Positions 37,856 to 45,865 of a DNA stretch of 64,000 bases are shown here, piece after piece. Position numbers and translations under genes: made by a program. Where the stretch lies: positions 2,170,001 to 2,234,000 of the forward strand of contig NZ_CP059493.1 of NCBI RefSeq assembly GCF_014042015.1, written 5' to 3'. Position 1 is the first letter of the stretch. Every line of letters begins with the position of its first letter. Below the pieces are notes generated by a model. The model made no database searches. It was not told the origin of the DNA and saw only the letters and a list, made by a program, of their open reading frames with translations. The DNA comes from Actinotalea sp. JY-7876. GTDB lineage: Bacteria > Actinomycetota > Actinomycetes > Actinomycetales > Cellulomonadaceae.

Positions 37856-38992
37856 TCAGCGGGCGGAGCGGTACTCGAGCGTCAGCGGGCACTGGAACGG
37901 GTCGCGCGCGGCCAGGCCGACCTTGTTGAGGTAGGCCACGACGATGGCGTACGAGCGCCACACGCTCGTCTCGGTGTAGTGGATGCCCCGCGACGCGCAG
38001 AACTCGCGGACGATCGGCTGCACCTGGCGCAGGTGCGGGCGCGCCATGTTGGGGAACAGGTGGTGCTCGATCTGGTAGTTCAGCCCGCCCATCATGAGGT
38101 CGGTGAACCGGCCGCCGCGGACGTTGCGGCTCATGAGCACCTGGCGGCGGAGGAAGTCGATGCGCGCGTCCGGCGGGACGATCGGCATGCCCTTGTGGTT
38201 GGGCGCGAACACGGCGCCCATGTAGAGGCCGAACAGCCCGAGCTGCACGCCGAGGAAGGCGAACGCCAGGCCGACCGGCATGGCCCAGAACACCAGCGCG
38301 AGGTAGCCCACGAGGCGGATGAGGACGAAGGCGATCTCGATCGGGCGGCGCTTGACCTCGCTCCGGCCGAAGATCGTCTTGATCCCGGAGATGTGCAGGT
38401 TCAGGCCCTCGAGCAGCAGGAGCGGGAAGAACAGCCAGCCCTGGCGCTGCGTGAACCACCCCACGAGACCCGAGCGGGGCGCCGGGAGGTCCTCGGTGTG
38501 GAACACGAGGGCGCCGGTGGCGATGTCGGGGTCGGCGCCGACCTGGTTCGGCTTGGCGTGGTGGCGGCTGTGCTTGTGCTGCCACCAGCCGTAGCTCATG
38601 CCGGCGTAGAGGTTGGCGATGACCAGGCTCGCCCAGTCGTTCCACCGGCCGGACTTGAAGATCTGGCGGTGCGCGGCGTCGTGCCCGAGGAACATCACCT
38701 GGCCGAGCACGAGCGCGAGGAGCGCCGCGAGCCCGAGCTGCCACCACGAGTCCCCGAGGAGCACGATGCCGGCCCCGATGCCGACGAGCAGCACGGTGAG
38801 CACGGTGAAGCGCGTCCAGTAGTAGCCGTAGCGGCGCCGCATGAGCCCCGCCTCCTGGACGGTGCGGGTCAGGGCCGTGAACTCGCTGACCTGGCGCTCA
38901 CGCGGGCTCTCGGCCAGCGAGCGGTCGGCGCGGCCGACGGGCGTCTGGGTGGTGGACTCGGCGCCGGTGGGAGGGACGACGTCTGCGCTCAT
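37856..38992 (-). CDS. Membrane acyl-lipid fatty acid desaturase
   Basis: Di-iron integral-membrane desaturase that introduces a double bond into acyl chains. 378 residues with all three His boxes: HDAAH (104-108), HKHSRHH (139-145) and QIEHH (307-311), with hydrophobic segments between (for example TVLLVGIGAGIVLLG). The QIEHH box with Gln is typical of front-end and acyl-lipid types such as mycobacterial DesA3. ATG 38992 is chosen over 39037 for conservation. Single gene; the 142-bp upstream region up to 39134 shows no clear promoter. Likely tunes membrane fluidity. Confidence 0.95.
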   Translation of the reverse strand: MSADVVPPTGAESTTQTPVGRADRSLAESPRERQVSEFTALTRTVQEAGLMRRRYGYYWTRFTVLTVLLVGIGAGIVLLGDSWWQLGLAALLALVLGQVMFLGHDAAHRQIFKSGRWNDWASLVIANLYAGMSYGWWQHKHSRHHAKPNQVGADPDIATGALVFHTEDLPAPRSGLVGWFTQRQGWLFFPLLLLEGLNLHISGIKTIFGRSEVKRRPIEIAFVLIRLVGYLALVFWAMPVGLAFAFLGVQLGLFGLYMGAVFAPNHKGMPIVPPDARIDFLRRQVLMSRNVRGGRFTDLMMGGLNYQIEHHLFPNMARPHLRQVQPIVREFCASRGIHYTETSVWRSYAIVVAYLNKVGLAARDPFQCPLTLEYRSAR

Positions 38993-39134
38993 GCATACTT
39001 CCCGGTCTGCTGGGGGACAGCGCGGGCCCGGGGGCACCGCACCTAGATCGGTCCGAACCTACGGCACCGTAACCTCCGCCGCCAGGGGTGCGGCCCGACT
39101 CCCCGGCGTGTCGCGCCCGAACAGACCGACGGGC

Positions 39135-39779
39135 TCACGCGAGCGGTCGGACGCGCACCGCCGCAGCGGCGGCGGGCGAGAGCCCTCCCGGTGCCACCAG
39201 GACCGCGTCGAGCCGCACGCCGCGCCGCTCGCACTCGCGCAGCACCTGCGGGTCCTCGTCGTCGACGCGCACCACGCGGCCGCGGCGTCCCGGCGCCAGC
39301 GTCGCCAGCACGACGGCGTCCGGGCGCTCCACGGTGCCGTCCGCCTGCGGGATCGGGTCGCCGTGGGGATCGCGGCGCGGCCGACCGAGCAGCGCGTCGA
39401 GCCGCTCGACGAACACGTCGGAGACCGCGTGCTCGAGCACCTCCGCCTCGTCGTGCACCTCGTCCCACCCGTAGCCGAGCTGCTCCACGAGCCAGGTCTC
39501 GATCAGCCGGTGGCGCCGGACGACCCGCAGCGCGATCGCGCGGCCCGCGGCGGTGAGGCGGACCTGCCCGTAGCGCTCGTGCTCGACCCAGCCGCGGGCG
39601 ACCAGCCGCCCGAGGGTCTCCGAGACCGACGGCGCGCCGACCCCGAGCCGGCGTGCGAGGTGCGAGGTCGTCACCGGCTCGTCCGACCACTCCTGGAGGT
39701 TCCAGACGACCTTGAGGTAGTCCTCGGCGACGGCCGTCAGGCCGACCTGCCGCGCCCCGCGCCGCCCCGCCCCGCTCAC
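39135..39779 (-). CDS. mntR: DtxR-family manganese-responsive regulator (MntR-like)
   Basis: 214 residues: winged helix at the N-terminus (AVAEDYLKVVWNLQEWSDEPVTTSHLARRLGVGAPSVSETL), dimer/metal domain (LRVVRRHRLIETWLVEQLGYGWDEVHDEAEVLEHAVSD, with the His and Glu ligands of the family) and a C-terminal FeoA/SH3-like domain (LATLAPGRRGRVVRVDDED). GTG 39779 overlaps the permease stop by 4 bp, so it is the last gene of the manganese ABC operon and probably represses it through the palindrome at 42303-42324. Confidence 0.92.
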   Translation of the reverse strand: MSGAGRRGARQVGLTAVAEDYLKVVWNLQEWSDEPVTTSHLARRLGVGAPSVSETLGRLVARGWVEHERYGQVRLTAAGRAIALRVVRRHRLIETWLVEQLGYGWDEVHDEAEVLEHAVSDVFVERLDALLGRPRRDPHGDPIPQADGTVERPDAVVLATLAPGRRGRVVRVDDEDPQVLRECERRGVRLDAVLVAPGGLSPAAAAAVRVRPLA

Positions 39780-40654
39780 GCGCCGACCGCCGTGCCCTCG
39801 GCGCCCTCGGCGACATCGACGCGGGTCGCTCGCCGCGCGCGGAGCCGCGACGCGGCCCAGGCGAGCCCGAACGCGATGCCCTGGCAGACCACCACGAGGC
39901 CCGCCGAGGCGGCGTCGAGCACGTAGCTCGCCCAGATGCCCACGACGGCGCACGCGGCGGCGATCGCGGGCGCGACCACGAGCATCCGGTCGATGCGGTC
40001 GACCAGCAGGGACGCCGTCGCGCCGGGGGTGATGAGCATGGCGACCGCGAGCACGACGCCGACCGCCTGGAGCGCGACGACGACGGTGAGGGCGAGCAGC
40101 CCCAGCAGCAGCATCCCCGTGCGGCGCACGGACATCCCGACGACGTGCGCCTGGACGCGGTCGAACGCGTACAGGGTGAAGTCCCGCCGCAGCGCCACGA
40201 TGACCGCGAGCGCGACGGCCGCGATGACGAGCACCTGGGCGATGTCGGCGTCGGAGACGCCCAGCACGTTGCCGAACAGGATGTGGGACAGGTCCACCTG
40301 GCTCGGGGTCGTCGAGACCAGGACGACGCCGACGGCGAACGTCGTGGTGAAGACGACGCCGATCGCCGCGTCCTCCTTGACCCGTGTCGACTCCCGCACC
40401 GCCCCGATGAGCGCGACCGCCCCGACACCGAAGACGAACGCCCCCACGGCGAAGGGCGCGCCCACGAGGTAGGACAGGACGACGCCGGGCAGCACGGCGT
40501 GGGACACCGCGTCCCCCATGAGCGACCACCCGATGAGCACGAGCCAGCAGCTGAGCATCGCGCACACCACCGACGCGACGAGGGTCACGAGCAGCGCGCG
40601 CTGCATGAACCCGAACTGCCACGGCTCGACGAGGAGCTCCCAGAACCCGGTCAC
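39776..40654 (-). CDS. mntC: Manganese ABC transporter permease
   Basis: 292 residues with about eight hydrophobic segments. Family motifs: WSLMGDAVSHAVLPGVVLSYLVG near 45-65, STTPSQVDLSHILFGNVLGVS, and VALQAVGVVLAVAMLITPGATA, the last being the conserved ABC-3 permease signature. GTG 40654 overlaps the ATPase stop by 4 bp. Only one permease gene is present, so a homodimer is expected. Symbol follows the Bacillus mntABCD order and is approximate. Confidence 0.92.
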   Translation of the reverse strand: MTGFWELLVEPWQFGFMQRALLVTLVASVVCAMLSCWLVLIGWSLMGDAVSHAVLPGVVLSYLVGAPFAVGAFVFGVGAVALIGAVRESTRVKEDAAIGVVFTTTFAVGVVLVSTTPSQVDLSHILFGNVLGVSDADIAQVLVIAAVALAVIVALRRDFTLYAFDRVQAHVVGMSVRRTGMLLLGLLALTVVVALQAVGVVLAVAMLITPGATASLLVDRIDRMLVVAPAIAAACAVVGIWASYVLDAASAGLVVVCQGIAFGLAWAASRLRARRATRVDVAEGAEGTAVGA

Positions 40655-41388
40655 GGCACCTCCGTCGGCGCGTCGAGGCCGAACGCCCGCGCGAGGTTCG
40701 CCGGGGTGACGACGTCGGCGGTCGGCCCCGCCGCCAGGACGCGCCGCTGCAGCAGCACGGCCGTCGCGCACAGGTCGGGCAGCGTGCGCAGGTCGTGGGT
40801 CGAGACGACCACCGTGGCGCCCTCGGCCACGAGCTCGTGGAGGACCGCCGTCACGGTGGCGACCGACACCACGTCGAGCCCGGTGAAGGGCTCGTCGAGG
40901 AGCAGGACGCGCGCCTCCTGCGCGAGCGCGCGGGCGAGCAGCACGCGCTGGCGCTGGCCGCCCGAGAGCCGCCCGATCTGGCGCCCGGCGAGGTCGGCGA
41001 GCCCGACGCGGTCCAGCGCGGCGTCGACCGCGGCGCGGTCGGCCGGGCGGACCCGGCGGCGGCGCCCCATCCGGTGGTGGCGGCCCATGAGCACGACGTC
41101 GGCGACCACGACCGGGAAGTCCTTGTCGACGTCGTCGGCCTGGGGCACGTACCCGACCAGCCCGTCGCGCCGCGCCTCGTCCGGGGTGCGGCCCAGGACC
41201 TCCACCCGCCCGGTGCGGGGCCGCACGAGCCCCGCGCACGCCTTGAGGAGCGTCGACTTGCCCGAGCCGTTCATCCCGACCAGGCCGCACGCCACGCCGG
41301 GGGCGACGTCGACCGCGACGTCCTCGAGCGCGACGACGTCGCGGTACCGCACCGTCAGGTCCCGCACGCGCAGGGCCGGGCCGCTCAC
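40651..41388 (-). CDS. mntB: Manganese ABC transporter ATP-binding protein
   Basis: 245-residue ABC ATPase: Walker A GMNGSGKS near 39-46, Q-loop VPQADDVDKDFPVVVADVVLMGRH (typical of metal-uptake ATPases), signature LSGGQRQRVLLARALAQ near 141 and Walker B VLLLDEPFTGLD. GTG 41388 overlaps the binding-protein stop by 4 bp. Confidence 0.94.
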   Translation of the reverse strand: MSGPALRVRDLTVRYRDVVALEDVAVDVAPGVACGLVGMNGSGKSTLLKACAGLVRPRTGRVEVLGRTPDEARRDGLVGYVPQADDVDKDFPVVVADVVLMGRHHRMGRRRRVRPADRAAVDAALDRVGLADLAGRQIGRLSGGQRQRVLLARALAQEARVLLLDEPFTGLDVVSVATVTAVLHELVAEGATVVVSTHDLRTLPDLCATAVLLQRRVLAAGPTADVVTPANLARAFGLDAPTEVP

Positions 41389-42314
41389 CGGTCGCCCTCC
41401 CCCGCCGGGGCCCCCGTCAGCCCGGCGACCACGACGTCCACGTCGTGGCGCAGGAGGTCGAGGTACGTGGGCACGGGGCCGTCGGGGCCCGACAGCGAGT
41501 CGACGTAGAGGGTGCCGCCGAAGCGCGCACCCGTCTCGCGGGCGACCTGCTCCTGCGCCGTCGAGGAGACGGTGGACTCGCAGAACACCGCGGGCACCTC
41601 GGCGTCGCGGACGCGACGGACGACGTCGGCGACCTGGCGCGGCGTGCCCTGCCGCTCGGCGTTGACCGGCCAGAGGTACGCCTCGTCGAGGCCGGCGTCG
41701 CGGGCGAGGTAGGAGAAGGCGCCCTCGCACGTGACCAGGAGCCGCTGGTCGGGCGGGAGCGCCGCGAGCCGGACGGTGAGCTCGTCGTGCAGCTCGAGCA
41801 GCTCGGCGGCGTAGGCCTGCGCCCGCGCGTCGAACGCGGCGGCGTCGGCCGGGGCCAGGTCGCCCAGGGCGTCGGCGATCGCGACGGCGTAGTCGGCGCC
41901 GGTGCGCGGGGACATCCACGCGTGCGGGTTGGCGTGGTCGCTCCCGGCGATCGGCAGGGGGTCGACCGCCTCGGTGAGCACGACCGTCGGCAGGTCGAGC
42001 GGCGCGACGAGGTCCTCGAGCCAGACCTCGAGCCCGAGGCCGTTGGCGAGGAGCAGGTCCGCCCCGGCGGCACGGCGCAGGTCGTCCGGGCTGGGCTCGT
42101 ACCCGTGGATCTCCGTGCCGACGCCCGTGAGGGACTCCACGCGCGCGTCCGGACCGGCGACGACGCCCGCCATGTCGGCGAGGACGGTGAAGGTCGCGAG
42201 GACCACCGGACGGTCGTCCCCGGCGGTTCCGCTCGCCTCGGCCGGAGGCGCGCAGCCGGCGAGGACCGCGGCGAGGCACGCGCCGAGCGCCGCGGCACCC
42301 CCAAAGTTCGGCAT
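41385..42314 (-). CDS. mntA: Manganese-binding lipoprotein of ABC transporter
   Basis: 309 residues of the cluster A-I (PsaA/MntC/ZnuA) family. The lipobox is LAGC (Cys21). Metal ligands: His in EIHGYEPSPDD (near 69), His in NPHAWMSP (near 129), Glu in VTCEGAFSYLARDAGL (the Mn-type Glu where zinc proteins have His), and Asp in YVDSLSGPDG. There is no His-rich loop, which also favours Mn over Zn. ATG 42314 lies inside a perfect palindrome and 5 nt after the -10 TAAAGT (42325-42320): leaderless transcript. First gene of the mnt operon. Confidence 0.92.
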   Translation of the reverse strand: MPNFGGAAALGACLAAVLAGCAPPAEASGTAGDDRPVVLATFTVLADMAGVVAGPDARVESLTGVGTEIHGYEPSPDDLRRAAGADLLLANGLGLEVWLEDLVAPLDLPTVVLTEAVDPLPIAGSDHANPHAWMSPRTGADYAVAIADALGDLAPADAAAFDARAQAYAAELLELHDELTVRLAALPPDQRLLVTCEGAFSYLARDAGLDEAYLWPVNAERQGTPRQVADVVRRVRDAEVPAVFCESTVSSTAQEQVARETGARFGGTLYVDSLSGPDGPVPTYLDLLRHDVDVVVAGLTGAPAGEGDR

Positions 42315-42325
42315 GCCGAACTTTA
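42303..42325. promoter_or_regulatory. 22-bp palindromic operator over the mntA start codon
   Basis: AAAGTTCGGCA followed by its exact complement TGCCGAACTTT spans 42303-42324. It covers the -10 TAAAGT (minus 42325-42320), the transcription start and the ATG (42314-42312). Size and position suit a DtxR/MntR dimer site. The A/T ends with a GC core resemble actinobacterial Mn-box sites, but the binding is inferred. Confidence 0.8.
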
Positions 42326-42338
42326 GGTCGCGCGGGCG

Positions 42339-43070
42339 TCAGCGCACCAGCACCAGGAGGATCTCCACGGCGCCCGCAGGCTCCACGGTGACGAACCCGA
42401 GGTCGGGCGCCTCGAGCCCGAAGTCCTCGAGCGTGACGGGGACCTGCCCCGCCACCTCGATCCCGGCCTCGGTGCGCTGGACCTGGAACGACGCCACCAC
42501 CGGCCGGCTGACGCCGTGGAAGCTCAGCGTGCCGTCCACCGCGACGGCGACCGGCTCCGTCGTCGCGCCGATGGCCGAGACGTCGACCGGCGCCGTCAGC
42601 GTGAAGGTCGCCTCGGGGTAGGCCGTGGTGTCGAGCGCGCGCCGGAAGTACGCGTCGCGCGCCGACTCGTCCGTGACGATCGTGGCGGTGCTCACGACGA
42701 CGTCGACGGCCGTCAGGGCGCCGTCGGTCACCTCGGCCGACCCGGTGACGTCCTCGGTGCGTCCCACGACCGTCACCGGCTCACCCGTGAGGACCTCCGC
42801 CAACCGGTAGCCCACGGCGGAGCCCTCGCCGATGCGCCAGGCGCCGTCGACGTCGACCGGCCCGGCCAGCACCTGGGCCTGCGCGGTGGGCGCCGCGGTG
42901 GGCGTGCTCAGCGTGAGCGGCGCCCGCGCGTCGGGGGCGAGGAACCGCGCGTAGACCCACGGTCCGCCGACCACCAGCGCGACGGCCAGCACGACGACGG
43001 CGAGCGTGACGACGAGCCGGCGCCGCAGGTGCTCCGGCGAGAGCTCCGGCGCGGCGGGCCCCTCACTCAC
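42339..43070 (-). CDS. YceI-family lipid-binding periplasmic-type protein
   Basis: 243 residues: an N-terminal membrane anchor (VVTLAVVVLAVALVVGGPWV, near 20-40) and a YceI domain (GAWRIGEGSAVGYRLAE... VVSTATIVTDESARDAYFRRALDTTAYPEATFTLT ... GTLSFHGVSRPVVASFQ ... LEDFGLEAPDLGF). YceI proteins form lipocalin-like barrels that bind isoprenoids. GTG 43070 overlaps the CopC gene by 8 bp, so the two are co-translated, an uncommon partnership. Confidence 0.92.
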   Translation of the reverse strand: MSEGPAAPELSPEHLRRRLVVTLAVVVLAVALVVGGPWVYARFLAPDARAPLTLSTPTAAPTAQAQVLAGPVDVDGAWRIGEGSAVGYRLAEVLTGEPVTVVGRTEDVTGSAEVTDGALTAVDVVVSTATIVTDESARDAYFRRALDTTAYPEATFTLTAPVDVSAIGATTEPVAVAVDGTLSFHGVSRPVVASFQVQRTEAGIEVAGQVPVTLEDFGLEAPDLGFVTVEPAGAVEILLVLVR

Positions 43071-43701
43071 GGTTCCCCCTGCGGCGGAGCACCAGCGGGA
43101 CCACGATCCCGGCCGCGGCGAGCGCCACGCCGCCGATCCAGGCGGCGGGGGGCAGACCCCACGCGGGCTGCTCGGGGTCCGCCTCGGAGGCGTCGGTGAC
43201 GGCGCTCGCGCTCGGCACAGGCGTCGCCTCCGCGGCCGTTGTCTCCTGCGGCGCCGTCGTCTCCTGCGGCGCCGTCGTCTCCTGCGGCGACGGGGCGGCG
43301 GTCGGCTGCTCGGCCACCTGGAACGCGAAGGTGCCCTCGAGCACGTGCCCGTCCGAGGACGGCGAGCGCCACGCCACGGCGTAGGCGCCGCCCGGCAGGC
43401 CGGGCCGCAGGGCCTGCGTCACGGTCGTCCCCGCGACGACTGCCTCGCCCTCGGACCACTGCGCGCCGTCGGGACCCGTCACGCTCACGGCCGCCCCGAG
43501 GGGCAGCTGGTCGGCGGAGAAGGTCAGGACGACCTGCGCGGGGGGCGCCTCGACGGTCGCGTCGGCCGCCGGATCGGTCCCGACCAGCCGGTCGTGGGCC
43601 GCGGCCGGCGCGACGCCGAGCGCTCCCTGGACGAGCAGCGCGGCGAGGAGGGCGACCACGGCGCCCGCTCCCCGACCTCGGACGACCAGCTCCTGACGCA
43701 C
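43063..43701 (-). CDS. CopC-domain copper-binding protein
   Basis: 212 residues: signal peptide (VVALLAALLVQGALGVAPAAA) giving a mature N-terminus beginning HDRLVGTDPAADATVEAPP, where the first His is the usual Cu(II) ligand; CopC domain to about 120 (SPSSDGHVLEGTFAFQV); a linker with three QETTAP repeats (18-bp DNA repeats at about 43237-43290); and a C-terminal membrane helix. GTG 43701 has AGGAGGAG 4 nt upstream. No CopD follows; the partner is YceI. Confidence 0.92.
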   Translation of the reverse strand: MRQELVVRGRGAGAVVALLAALLVQGALGVAPAAAHDRLVGTDPAADATVEAPPAQVVLTFSADQLPLGAAVSVTGPDGAQWSEGEAVVAGTTVTQALRPGLPGGAYAVAWRSPSSDGHVLEGTFAFQVAEQPTAAPSPQETTAPQETTAPQETTAAEATPVPSASAVTDASEADPEQPAWGLPPAAWIGGVALAAAGIVVPLVLRRRGNRE

Positions 43702-43786
43702 GACGCTCCTCCTGGTGCTCGCCCCGCCGGACGTCGGCAGCGGCGGCCTTACCGTACGCCGGACGGACCCGCGACCCGACACCGCG

Positions 43787-45814
43787 TCACCCGTCGGCGC
43801 CGTCCGCGGCGTCCTCGACGCGGCCCTCGCCCGGCGCCCCGGTCGGGTCCCCGGTCTGGTCCCCGGTCTGGTCGGCCTGGTCCTCGGCCTGGTCCTCGGG
43901 CTGTTCCGCCAGGTCCGCCGCCTGGTCTGCCGTCCCGGGCGAGGGCCAGGGCGAGGCGAGACCGACCCGGGCCACGCCGTCGGGTGCGACCTCGATCACT
44001 CGGTAGTCGAGCACGGTGCGTGACGTCGGGTCCCACCGCAGCACGGTGAGCTCGGCCACCCCGCGGAGCGGCCCGACGGTCGCCTGGCCCAGGGTCGCGC
44101 CCGCGGAGCTGCCGCTGACGTACCGCACCCCCAGGCCGACGGCCTCCGGGCCGATGCGCCGGTGCTTGTGCCCCGAGACCTGCGCCGGGACGCACCCCTC
44201 CTCGAGCGCCGCGTTGCCCACGTTCGGGTTGTGGACGAGCAGGAGGTCGACGCCGTCGCGCTCCGCGCACGCGACGTCGGCCAGGCGCCGCGCCGCCTGC
44301 CGCACCGTCTCCTCGCCGGCGAGGCTGGTGCCGGCGCCGATGCGCGTCGCGTTGGGGTCGCTGTCCCCGAGCACGCGCAGCCCGGCCACCTCGACCACCT
44401 CGCCGTCGAGCACGCGCGCACCCGCGTGACGCTCCTGCGAGGAGGTGGTCTCGCTGTCGTGGTTGCCGTCGGCGACGAGCATGGGGACGCCCTCGGGCAT
44501 CGCGCCGACGAACGCGTCGACGCAGTACTCCTCGACCGACGTCCCGTTCACCGTGGTGTCCCCGCCGTTGAGCACGACCTCGGCGCCGGAGAGCTCCGCG
44601 GCCGTGCGGATCACGCGCGCCATGCCGACGTTGCAGTGCAGGTCGCTGACGAAGAGCAGCACCACCGGCTCGGGCGCGTCGTCCTCGTCCGAGCCGTCGG
44701 CCGTGACACCGGGAGCGGCGTCCTCCGCTGCCTGCCCCGACCCGTCACCGTCCGACACCGGGTCACCGGGGTCACCGGGGTCACCGGGGTCACCCGAGCC
44801 GGCGCTGCCGTCCTGGGCCTGACCGTCCTCGGCCTGACCGTCCCCGCCCTCGCCGTCCGTGCCGTCGCCGACCGTGCCGTCGCCGTCCGCGCCCTCGGGA
44901 ACCTCGCCGCTCCCCTCCCCCTGCGCCTGCTCGTCCGCCGCGCTCGGGTCCTGCTCGTCGCCGGCGACGAGCAGGGTCTCGCGGGCCACCTCGAGCTCGC
45001 GGTCGGACTCCGCCCGCTCCTCCCAGGCGGCCCGCAGGGACTCGGCGGCGCCGTCGTAGAACTCCTCGTTCGCGCGCCAGGCGTCCACGGCCATACCGCC
45101 GTAGGTGTCGACGAGACCCGCGAGCCGGCCCGTGATCCGGGCGCCGGCCAGCGGGGTGCCGTCGAAGACCGCCGACGCCGTCGCGTCCTGCCCGTCCCGC
45201 AGCGCCGCGTCGCTGCTCGCCGACACGGTGCCGACCACGAGCACGACGACCGCGGTGCCGCCGGCGACCAGCCCCGCGTAGGGACGGGCGGTGTCCAGGA
45301 GCTCGGCACGGCGCGCGGCCCCGAGCCCGGCGCGCACGAGCCACGCCCCGACGGCCACGGTGACCATCGCGAAGGCGGTGCGCCGCGCGGCGTCCAGCAG
45401 CAGGCGCTCGACCGCCGACTGGACGGCCGCCTGCGGGGCGCTGAAGAACTGCACGTACCCCCGCAGGTCCCCGCCGAGGACCTCGAGCGTCTCGGCCGGT
45501 TCGAGTGCCGTCAGCTCGGCCGGGATCTCCTGGACCACGACCCGGGCGCCGAGCCCGAGCGGGAGCGGCGAGTCGATGACCAGCGTCCCGAGGGGCCCGA
45601 GATCGACCGTCACCTCGCTGTCCACCGTGACCTCGTACCGGGCGAGGTGCGGGCCGAGCGTGGCCTCGGCGGATGCGGTGGCGACGCCCCACGCGGCGCA
45701 CGGGAGGAGCAGCGCCAGGACGAGGGCGAGCGTCCGAAGCACGCGCACGGCCGGGTGCGCGCGCCGCCGCCCGGCACCGCCGGGCGAGGGGGTGGGGTCC
45801 TCGTCCGCTGTCAT
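43787..45814 (-). CDS. Membrane-anchored calcineurin-like metallophosphoesterase
   Basis: 675 residues. Residues near 20-45 are a hydrophobic anchor (VLRTLALVLALLLPCAAWGV); a second pair of helices lies near 150-210. A long acidic, low-complexity linker (GDGTDGEGGDGQAED..., GDPGDPGDP repeats) precedes the phosphoesterase core: LFVSDLHCNVGMARV, VLNGGDTT, ADGNHDSE, and SGHKHRR, so all metal motifs are present. The C-terminus has EDQAEDQADQTGDQTGD repeats. ATG 45814 has AGGAGG just upstream; ATG 45841 is an alternative. Substrate unknown. Confidence 0.88.
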   Translation of the reverse strand: MTADEDPTPSPGGAGRRRAHPAVRVLRTLALVLALLLPCAAWGVATASAEATLGPHLARYEVTVDSEVTVDLGPLGTLVIDSPLPLGLGARVVVQEIPAELTALEPAETLEVLGGDLRGYVQFFSAPQAAVQSAVERLLLDAARRTAFAMVTVAVGAWLVRAGLGAARRAELLDTARPYAGLVAGGTAVVVLVVGTVSASSDAALRDGQDATASAVFDGTPLAGARITGRLAGLVDTYGGMAVDAWRANEEFYDGAAESLRAAWEERAESDRELEVARETLLVAGDEQDPSAADEQAQGEGSGEVPEGADGDGTVGDGTDGEGGDGQAEDGQAQDGSAGSGDPGDPGDPGDPVSDGDGSGQAAEDAAPGVTADGSDEDDAPEPVVLLFVSDLHCNVGMARVIRTAAELSGAEVVLNGGDTTVNGTSVEEYCVDAFVGAMPEGVPMLVADGNHDSETTSSQERHAGARVLDGEVVEVAGLRVLGDSDPNATRIGAGTSLAGEETVRQAARRLADVACAERDGVDLLLVHNPNVGNAALEEGCVPAQVSGHKHRRIGPEAVGLGVRYVSGSSAGATLGQATVGPLRGVAELTVLRWDPTSRTVLDYRVIEVAPDGVARVGLASPWPSPGTADQAADLAEQPEDQAEDQADQTGDQTGDPTGAPGEGRVEDAADGADG

Positions 45815-45840
45815 CTCCTCCTCAGTATCCCGCGCGCGCA

Positions 45841-45859
45841 TGTTCGCCCACAGCGAACA
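45841..45859. promoter_or_regulatory. Perfect 7-bp inverted repeat TGTTCGC-N5-GCGAACA
   Basis: It lies in the short gap between the F420-type gene stop (45866) and the phosphoesterase start. It may be a terminator stem for the first or an operator for the second. It is not a LexA box, whose half-sites are in the opposite orientation (CGAAC-N4-GTTCG). Confidence 0.4.
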
Positions 45860-45865
45860 GCCGGC

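Noticed and set aside
41385-42314. Zinc (ZnuA) specificity
   Set aside because: The third ligand is Glu in VTCEGAF rather than His, and the His-rich loop is missing; the linked regulator is DtxR/MntR type, not Zur.
45841-45859. LexA/SOS box
   Set aside because: Half-sites are GTTCGC...GCGAAC, the reverse of the CGAAC-N4-GTTCG arrangement.
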